NCBI RefSeq assembly: GCF_003992625.1
Contig: NZ_RZMW01000041.1
Coordinates: 365,276 to 429,275, forward strand
DNA from: Pelagibacterium lentulum
GTDB taxonomy: Bacteria; Pseudomonadota; Alphaproteobacteria; Rhizobiales; Devosiaceae
DNA length: 64,000 nt
Direction: 5' to 3'
The notes under the pieces are model-generated. The model worked only from the letters and a program-made list of their open reading frames with translations. It ran no database searches and was not told the DNA's origin. Below, one piece after another: positions 58,412-64,000 of the stretch. Position 1 is the first letter of the stretch. Each line of letters begins with the position of its first letter. Made by a program: the position numbers and the translations under genes.

Positions 58412-58427
58412 TGTTCCACGTGAATCC
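58412..58427. repeat. CACGTG palindrome resembling parS
   Basis: TGTTCCACGTGAATCC matches the parS consensus TGTTNCACGTGNAACA at 12 of 14 fixed positions. It lies in the 117-base gap between marC and gshB and is not part of a hairpin. Confidence 0.4.
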
Positions 58428-58462
58428 TTTTGCGTCTCACAGATCGCGCGACCGGCGCTGGA

Positions 58463-59404
58463 TCAGCGCCGCTTTTCGATCGCATCCCAGACAAGCGGCG
58501 CAATATCGGGGCCACCAAAGCGCTTGACCTCGCGAATGCCGGTCGGGGATGTGACGTTGATCTCGGTCAGATAACCCCCGATCACGTCGATGCCGACAAA
58601 GATCAGGTCGCGCTTTTTGAGTTCGGGCGCAATAATCTCGCAAATTTCGCGCTCGCGCGCGGTCAGATCGGACAATTCTGGCCGCCCGCCCGCATGCATG
58701 TTGGAGCGCGCTTCGCCCTCCTGGGGCACCCGGTTGAGCCCGGCCACCGGCTCGCCATCGACAAGGATGATGCGCTTGTCGCCCTGGCGCACATCGGGCA
58801 GGTAGCGCTGCACCATGAAGGGCTCGCGGAAATTGGCCTCAAACATCTCCAGCAGTGAGCCGAGATTTTCATCGTTTGGGGTGATGCGGAACACCCCGGC
58901 ACCGCCATTGCCAAACAATGGCTTTAAAACGATATCGCCAAACTCGGCCCGAAAGGCACGAATTTCCTGCTCGTCACGGGTGATCAGCGTTTCGGGCATC
59001 AACTCGGGAAACTGCATCACCAGAATTTTTTCCGGCGCGTTTCGCACTTCGGCGGGATGGTTGACCACAAGCGTTTTGGGGTGAACCCGCTCAAGCATAT
59101 GGGTCGTGGTGATGTAGTTCATGTCAAAGGGCGGGTCCTGCCTGAGCAGCACCACATCGAAACTGGCCAGATCGGTCTTGTGCCAATCGTCGAGCGTGAA
59201 ATGGAGGCCCTTTTCCTTGTCGTCGACCGTCACCCGATGCACGCGGGCAGTGACCGTATTGCCGCGCTGGGCAAGCGAAGAGGGCGTATAATAGGAAAGC
59301 GTATGGCCGCGGGCCTGGGCTTCGAGCATCAGGGCAAAGCTGGAATCGCCGAGCGGGTTGATCGAATCGATGGGGTCCATCTGAACGGCGACGGAAAGGG
59401 TCAT
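58463..59404 (-). CDS. gshB: Glutathione synthetase
   Basis: GshB joins gamma-glutamylcysteine and glycine with ATP. The 313-residue ATP-grasp protein starts [19 protein letters not shown], and has [19 protein letters not shown], the ATP-binding [14 protein letters not shown] and the metal-binding [13 protein letters not shown]. Length is normal. It follows yraN after 22 bases in the rph-to-gshB series. Confidence 0.97.
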   Translation of the reverse strand: MTLSVAVQMDPIDSINPLGDSSFALMLEAQARGHTLSYYTPSSLAQRGNTVTARVHRVTVDDKEKGLHFTLDDWHKTDLASFDVVLLRQDPPFDMNYITTTHMLERVHPKTLVVNHPAEVRNAPEKILVMQFPELMPETLITRDEQEIRAFRAEFGDIVLKPLFGNGGAGVFRITPNDENLGSLLEMFEANFREPFMVQRYLPDVRQGDKRIILVDGEPVAGLNRVPQEGEARSNMHAGGRPELSDLTAREREICEIIAPELKKRDLIFVGIDVIGGYLTEINVTSPTGIREVKRFGGPDIAPLVWDAIEKRR

Positions 59405-59426
59405 GGTCTGATGCTCCGGATAAAGC

Positions 59427-59813
59427 TCATTGGGCAGGAAAGATGTTTTTCAAATGGTGCGGCCAGCGCCAGGGTGCAAGCAAGAGCACATCGAAACGGC
59501 AATCGAAAGAGGCAAATTTGCGATTGCGCGCCAGATACCATTGGGCGGCACGGCTGATCCGGCCCATATTGACCGCACCAAGCGCCATGTCGCGCGCCTC
59601 AATTCCCGCTCTTTGCTTGACCTCGACAAAGACAAGCGTGCGGCCGCGCCGGACGATCAGATCGATTTCACCCACCGGGGTTTTAAACCGTCTGGCAACA
59701 ATTGTGTAAAAGCATAGCTGAAGATAAAGACCCGCCAGCGTTTCAGCCCACCGCCCCGCGCGCTCGGCGCGGCGGCGATCAGCCGTTCCGGGCTTTGAGC
59801 GCGAGGGCTTCAT
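59427..59813 (-). CDS. YraN family (UPF0102) putative endonuclease
   Basis: The 128-residue protein has the PD-(D/E)xK nuclease-fold pattern in [22 protein letters not shown]: Asp in GEID and Glu-x-Lys in VEVK. Function is unproven. The ATG at 59813 lies inside the end of rsmI, an overlap of 35 bases; a longer frame to 59858 is open but would overlap more. Confidence 0.9.
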   Translation of the reverse strand: MKPSRSKPGTADRRRAERAGRWAETLAGLYLQLCFYTIVARRFKTPVGEIDLIVRRGRTLVFVEVKQRAGIEARDMALGAVNMGRISRAAQWYLARNRKFASFDCRFDVLLLAPWRWPHHLKNIFPAQ

Positions 59814-60705
59814 TATAGACCTGCTTACGCTTGAGTCCGTGAGCTTGCGCAATTGCATCGACCGCCTCGCGCAGCGCCATGGTTTCCATCAGCCGTTCGA
59901 GTTCGTCTTGCCATTGGGCCGGATCGGCGGCACCCGTCCCGTCATCACCCGCCACAACGATTACGGCCTCGCCTTTTGTTTCACCCTCATCGAATTGCGC
60001 TGCAAGCGCCTCAAGTGTGCCGGAAGCAAAGCGCTCGAATTTTTTGGTCAGTTCCAGAGCCACAACGGCTTTGCGCGCGCCGCCAAAAACCTCGGCCATA
60101 TCGGCCAGACTTGCCGCCAGCCGTCGCGGGGATTCATAGAAAATTAGTGTTTGGGCCTGTCTCTGGAACCCAGATAGCGCATTTTTGCGCTGCCCGGTTT
60201 TCGGCGGCAAAAAGCCTGCAAACAAAAAGGCATCGGTCGGCAGGCCTGCGCCGGTGAGTGCGGCAAGCAAGGCCGAGGGGCCGGGAACGGGAAAAACAGG
60301 CAGGTCGGCATCACGCGCGGCGCGCACCAGCGGAAAACCCGGATCGGACAGAAGCGGGGTCCCGGCGTCGGAAACCAGCGCGATCACCGCGCCTTCGCGC
60401 AGCCTGTCGAGAATAGCTTCGATTCTTGCGCGCTCGTTATGTTCGTGAAACGCGGTGCGCGGGGTTCTTATACCGTAAGCATCGAACAGTTTGGCCGAAT
60501 GGCGGGTGTCTTCACATAAGACCAGATCGGCAGCGGCCAGAATATCGAGCGCGCGCAAGGTTATGTCGCGCAGATTGCCGATGGGGGTCGCAACCAGATA
60601 AAGCCCCGGCGCCGGGCGCTCGGGGGTTACGGCCTGATTGGAAATGAAATATTGCGCCTGTGTGATTGTTTTTTCCCCGCTGCTGCCCGGCTCCTGTTTT
60701 AGCAC
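59779..60705 (-). CDS. rsmI: 16S rRNA (cytidine(1402)-2'-O)-methyltransferase
   Basis: RsmI methylates the ribose of C1402 in the decoding centre. The 308-residue tetrapyrrole-methylase-fold protein has LVATPIGNLRDITLRALDIL, CEDTRHSAKLF, ALVSDAGTPLLSDPGFPLV and FYESPRRL. The listed GTG is 32 codons before the conserved region and has no clear ribosome-binding site, so the start is uncertain. It sits between hemW and yraN. Confidence 0.95.
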   Translation of the reverse strand: MLKQEPGSSGEKTITQAQYFISNQAVTPERPAPGLYLVATPIGNLRDITLRALDILAAADLVLCEDTRHSAKLFDAYGIRTPRTAFHEHNERARIEAILDRLREGAVIALVSDAGTPLLSDPGFPLVRAARDADLPVFPVPGPSALLAALTGAGLPTDAFLFAGFLPPKTGQRKNALSGFQRQAQTLIFYESPRRLAASLADMAEVFGGARKAVVALELTKKFERFASGTLEALAAQFDEGETKGEAVIVVAGDDGTGAADPAQWQDELERLMETMALREAVDAIAQAHGLKRKQVYNEALALKARNG

Positions 60706-60742
60706 TCAGGAACAGATTGGAAAGGGCATGAAACTCCAGGAC

Positions 60743-61894
60743 TTAAGCTGCGAGATCGGCGACCACTGCATCAAGCACCGGCCAGCCCTTGTCAGTCACC
60801 CGCAAATACCCGTTGGGCAGGGTTTCGATAAAGCCGATGGATTTGAGAAAATCGATCTGTGTGTGGGTCAGGGCGCGGCGGGCCAGAGACTGATAGCGGG
60901 CCGGATCGATCCCCTCGCGCAGGCGCAGCCCCATAACGAGATATTCGTCGCCCTCTTCATCCCAGCTCAGCCGGTCATCGGTTATAAGGCCGTCGCCGGT
61001 TTCAATCACCTTTTCCCACCATTTGAATGGCATGCGCTCGGTGGCGGTGGCGTGGCGCTCACCCCCGATCACCAGACGTCCATGGGCGCCCGGACCGATC
61101 CCGGCATATTCGCCATAGCGCCAGTAAATCAGATTATGCCGGCTTTCCTGACCGGGCCGGGCATGGTTGGAAATCTCATAGGCTGGCAGACCGTATGATG
61201 CGGTCAGATCCTGGGTGAGCGCAAACATATCGGCAGACAAATCTTCCGACGGCATCTTGAGCTTTCCGGCCTGGAAGAGGTCGAAATAGCGTGTGCCCTG
61301 CTCGATGGTGAGCTGGTAGAGCGACAAATGCCCGTCCGACAGCGCCAGCGCCTCTGTCAGCTCTTCGTCCCAATCGGCAAGTGACTGGCCGGGGCGGGCA
61401 TAGATAATATCAAAACTCGAGCGCTCAAAGGTTTTTTGTGCCAGCCTCACGGCCGCAATGGCATCGGCAACCGAATGGAGCCGGCCAAGCTGGGCGAGCG
61501 GTTCTGGTCTCAGGGACTGAACGCCCAGCGAAACCCGGTTGACCCCCGCATAGCGATAGCCGCGAAACCGTTCGGCTTCGACCGAAGTGGGATTGGCTTC
61601 AAGGGTCACTTCCACCGAATCGGACACCTGCCAGTGTTTCCCAATAGCATCGAGAATGGTCCCAACCGAGTCCGGTTTCATAAGCGATGGGGTGCCACCG
61701 CCAAAAAAGATCGCATCGACAAGCCGGCCCGGCGCGCGTTTGGCGGTGGTTTCGATTTCCTTGACATAGGCGGTGACAAAGCTGTCCTCGTCAAACGCGC
61801 CGCGATGGACGTGGGAATTGAAGTCGCAATAGGGGCATTTGGCCGCGCAGAATGGCCAATGAATATAGACCCCGAATGCGGAATTGGTGCTCAA
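60743..61894 (-). CDS. hemW: Radical SAM heme chaperone HemW
   Basis: HemW binds heme and a 4Fe-4S cluster and delivers heme to membrane enzymes. The 383-residue protein has the cluster motif [13 protein letters not shown] (CxxxCxxC), [10 protein letters not shown], and the C-terminal HemN-like domain. The extra N-terminal Cys of true coproporphyrinogen dehydrogenase HemN is not seen, which supports HemW. It starts at a TTG that overlaps the rdgB stop as TTGA. Confidence 0.95.
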   Translation of the reverse strand: MSTNSAFGVYIHWPFCAAKCPYCDFNSHVHRGAFDEDSFVTAYVKEIETTAKRAPGRLVDAIFFGGGTPSLMKPDSVGTILDAIGKHWQVSDSVEVTLEANPTSVEAERFRGYRYAGVNRVSLGVQSLRPEPLAQLGRLHSVADAIAAVRLAQKTFERSSFDIIYARPGQSLADWDEELTEALALSDGHLSLYQLTIEQGTRYFDLFQAGKLKMPSEDLSADMFALTQDLTASYGLPAYEISNHARPGQESRHNLIYWRYGEYAGIGPGAHGRLVIGGERHATATERMPFKWWEKVIETGDGLITDDRLSWDEEGDEYLVMGLRLREGIDPARYQSLARRALTHTQIDFLKSIGFIETLPNGYLRVTDKGWPVLDAVVADLAA

Positions 61895-62526
61895 AGAACG
61901 TCCCTAACAAATTTTGAGAAAGCACGCGCGCGGTGCGATAGACCTTCGCGGCCCGGTGCCCAGGCGTGTTTTTCCTCGGCGCTCATCTGACCGAAGGTTT
62001 TTTGATGGCCGTCGGGCATGAACATCGGATCGTAGCCGTGCCCGCGCTCGCCAACGGGCGGCCAGACCAGCGTGCCCGGCGAGATGCCCTCGAAAATCAT
62101 GTCAGTGCCATCGGGGCGGGCAAGACAGAGCACGGCATTGAACTGTGCCTTGCGCTGGTCAGGCGCGGTGGCACCTTTCTCAATCAGCAGGTCCTGCACC
62201 TTTTGCATTGCCATCTGGAAATTGCGCGGGACACCGGCCCAGTCGGCCGTATAAACGCCAGGCGCACCATCGAGTGCATCGACCGCGATCCCCGAATCGT
62301 CTGAAAGCGCGATCTGCCCGGTCGCCTTGGCGACGGCGTGGGCCTTCAATCGGGCGTTTTCGACAAAGCTGGTGCCGGTTTCCTCCGGCTCGGGCAGGCC
62401 AAGCTCACCGGCGGAAACGATATCAAGGCCGAAATCGGCGAGCATATCGCGAAACTCGTCGAGCTTGCCCTTGTTGTGGGTGGCCAGCACCAGCCGGTCG
62501 CCGCGCTGGAGTTTGAACCCGCTCAT
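61891..62526 (-). CDS. rdgB: dITP/XTP pyrophosphatase (non-canonical purine NTP)
   Basis: RdgB removes dITP, ITP and XTP from the nucleotide pool. The 211-residue protein has the substrate-binding [31 protein letters not shown] and [15 protein letters not shown], and the C-terminal HRARAFSKF. It overlaps rph by four bases (ATGA) and hemW by four, so the three are coupled. Confidence 0.97.
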   Translation of the reverse strand: MSGFKLQRGDRLVLATHNKGKLDEFRDMLADFGLDIVSAGELGLPEPEETGTSFVENARLKAHAVAKATGQIALSDDSGIAVDALDGAPGVYTADWAGVPRNFQMAMQKVQDLLIEKGATAPDQRKAQFNAVLCLARPDGTDMIFEGISPGTLVWPPVGERGHGYDPMFMPDGHQKTFGQMSAEEKHAWAPGREGLSHRARAFSKFVRDVL

Positions 62527-63245
62527 CGGGAAGCCTCCAAAGCTGCGCGCTGGAGGTCGACCAGTTCGGAAATACCTTTCTTGGCCAGCCCGATCAGGCT
62601 GGTCAATTCTTCGGTGGAAAACGGCTCACCTTCTGCCGTGCCCTGAATTTCAACGAATTTGCCTGCACCGGTCAGAACAAAATTGGCATCGGTTTCCGCC
62701 TCGGAATCTTCAAGATAATCGAGATCGAGCAAAGGCGTGCCGCGATAGACCCCGCACGAGACCGCCGCCACATGATCGCGGATCGGATCGCCCTTTAGCA
62801 AAGCGCGTTCCTTCATCCAGCCAATGGCCTCGCTCATGGCAACGAACGCGCCGGTGATCGACGCAGTGCGGGTGCCGCCATCGGCTTCAAGCACATCGCA
62901 ATCGAGAATGATCTGATTTTCGCCAAGCGCAGTCATATCGACAATCGCCCGAAGCGAGCGCCCGATCAGGCGCTGGATTTCCTGGGTTCGGCCCGATTGC
63001 TTGCCCGAGGCCGCCTCCCGGCGTGTGCGGGTGCCGGTGGCGCGCGGCAGCATGCCATATTCGGCCGTGACCCAGCCCACCCCCTGCCCACGCCGCCAGG
63101 AAGGAAGCGAGGTTTCAACGCTTGCGGTACACAAAACGCGGGTCCGCCCGAAGCTTACAAGGCAGGAGCCTTCGGCTTGCGGGGCAACGCCTTTTTCAAG
63201 GCCGACATCGCGCATCTGATCGGGTGCCCGTCCGCTTGGCCGCAT
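62523..63245 (-). CDS. rph: Ribonuclease PH
   Basis: RNase PH is a phosphorolytic 3'-5' exonuclease that trims tRNA 3' ends. The 240-residue protein has [33 protein letters not shown], the phosphate-binding Arg region around [20 protein letters not shown] and [18 protein letters not shown]. It is the first gene of rph-rdgB-hemW-rsmI-yraN-gshB and is divergent from hrcA. Confidence 0.97.
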   Translation of the reverse strand: MRPSGRAPDQMRDVGLEKGVAPQAEGSCLVSFGRTRVLCTASVETSLPSWRRGQGVGWVTAEYGMLPRATGTRTRREAASGKQSGRTQEIQRLIGRSLRAIVDMTALGENQIILDCDVLEADGGTRTASITGAFVAMSEAIGWMKERALLKGDPIRDHVAAVSCGVYRGTPLLDLDYLEDSEAETDANFVLTGAGKFVEIQGTAEGEPFSTEELTSLIGLAKKGISELVDLQRAALEASR

Positions 63246-63390
63246 ATGATCTATTCCTCTTTATTTTTCATCAAATGCAGCCGGTCCGAAGCGGTTGCGA
63301 AAACGTGTTTACCGCCTCTTAACCTTTCAATGAGGCGTGAACAAGCGCTGGGCTCTTGGCGTCACAACTCTTTCGCCTTAAATGGTGAAT
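63246..63390. promoter_or_regulatory. Divergent control region of rph and hrcA
   Basis: The region contains TTTA-N7-TTAAC at 63308-63323, one base from the CtrA consensus. No CIRCE element (TTAGCACTC-N9-GAGTGCTAA), the HrcA operator, was found, so hrcA is probably not autoregulated here. Confidence 0.4.
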
Positions 63391-64000
63391 ATGAGCATGG
63401 ACCCCACACTGCGTAGTCAGGAATTTCTCGAAACGCTTTCAGCGCGCAGCCAGGATATTTTCCGAAGGCTGGTCGAGCGCTATATCGAAACCGGCGAACC
63501 TGTCGGATCGCGCGCGATCTCCAAAATGCTCGATATGCAGCTTTCCCCTGCATCGGTGCGCAATGTCATGGCCGACCTTGAAGAACTGGGCCTGATTGCT
63601 GCACCCCATACGTCAGCCGGCCGTGCGCCGACCCAGGAAGGCCTGCGCTTTTTCGTCGATGCCATGCTTGAGATCGGCGCGGTCGATGAGGTCGAGCGCA
63701 ACCAGATTGCCCGCAATATTTCGGGCGGTGCGGGACAGGGCGGAAAGCTCGAAGATCTTTTGAACGAAGCCAGCGTGCTGCTTTCCGGGCTGAGCCAGGG
63801 CGCGGGCATGGTGATCGCGGCCAAGTCCGACATGGTGTTGCGCCATATCGAATTTGTCCGGCTCGATCCCGAACGGGCCATGGCCATTCTTGTGGGTGCT
63901 GACGGGCAGGTTGAAAACCGCATCATTGCGTTGCCGCCGGGGCTGACGCCGAGCGCCTTGACCCAGGCGTCGAACTTTCTCGCTCACCATATTGCCGGTA
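63391..64000 (+). CDS. hrcA: Heat-inducible transcription repressor HrcA (partial, C-terminus beyond the window)
   Basis: HrcA represses groESL and sometimes dnaK by binding CIRCE elements. The 203 residues present contain the winged-helix region [42 protein letters not shown] and [19 protein letters not shown], followed by the start of the GAF-like dimerisation domain. Several ATG codons (63382, 63391, 63397) could start it. The gene runs off the right edge. Confidence 0.95.
   Translation, partial: MSMDPTLRSQEFLETLSARSQDIFRRLVERYIETGEPVGSRAISKMLDMQLSPASVRNVMADLEELGLIAAPHTSAGRAPTQEGLRFFVDAMLEIGAVDEVERNQIARNISGGAGQGGKLEDLLNEASVLLSGLSQGAGMVIAAKSDMVLRHIEFVRLDPERAMAILVGADGQVENRIIALPPGLTPSALTQASNFLAHHIAG

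Overview
The window is a near-complete stretch of core chromosome from an alphaproteobacterium, most likely of the order Hyphomicrobiales (Rhizobiales); a Devosiaceae-like genome (Devosia, Pelagibacterium) would fit, but that is inference from gene content and order. The evidence is the block mutM-rpsT-dnaA-dnaN-recF-gyrB, the order mutS-glnD-murJ-trpS, lptC-lptA-lptB-rpoN, rph-rdgB-hemW-rsmI-yraN-gshB beside hrcA, an OlsB-like acyltransferase and an ScfR-type regulator beside aceA. No transposase, integrase, phage gene, CRISPR array or rRNA was seen. There is one tRNA gene, tRNA-Leu(CAG).

Layout. 1-11,402 (mostly minus strand): tail of a YgjP-like metallopeptidase, a class A penicillin-binding protein, gyrB, recF, dnaN, dnaA, rpsT and mutM, the replication-initiation and sliding-clamp region. 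11,518-17,715 (plus): ubiE-ubiB (ubiquinone), coaBC (coenzyme A), a lipoprotein, dut, a DUF2259-like secreted protein and a MoeB/ThiF-like protein. 17,646-24,460 (minus): a short SDR, fabB, fabA, rpoN, lptB, lptA, lptC and rnd, preceded by tRNA-Leu. 24,879-30,111 (plus): an NDUFA9-like protein, a GST, queG, an SDR, rbfA and truB. 30,136-40,369 (minus): trpS, murJ, glnD, mutS, an OlsB-like acyltransferase and galM. 40,470-46,086 (plus): the only clearly accessory catabolic island, a LacI-type regulator, xylB, xylA and a GH43 beta-xylosidase. 46,147-49,793: ohr, an ScfR regulator and, divergently, a small unknown protein plus aceA (glyoxylate bypass). 49,849-57,680: an MFS transporter, prfC, a phosphotriesterase-family hydrolase, a DinB protein, a GNAT protein, comM and a GH25 lipoprotein. 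57,719-64,000: marC, gshB, yraN, rsmI, hemW, rdgB, rph and the start of hrcA.

How the genes work together. The left part supplies initiation, processivity and topology for replication plus DNA repair (mutM, mutS, recF) and nucleotide-pool cleaning (dut, rdgB). The lpt genes and rpoN form the usual envelope/sigma-54 block, but here they run into fabA-fabB. The xylose genes would take xylo-oligosaccharides to xylulose-5-phosphate. The ScfR-aceA pair points to acyl-CoA-responsive control of the glyoxylate shunt.

No convincing new multi-gene system is present. The most interesting signals are non-coding: a compact block of repeats and GANTC sites upstream of dnaA; CACGTG palindromes resembling parS in three intergenic places, two of them built into terminators; a perfect CtrA-type TTAA-N7-TTAAC site; and TTTRCA direct repeats between the ScfR gene and aceA. 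Several start codons were moved from the longest open frame to an internal start on the basis of Shine-Dalgarno spacing and family length; these are noted per gene.
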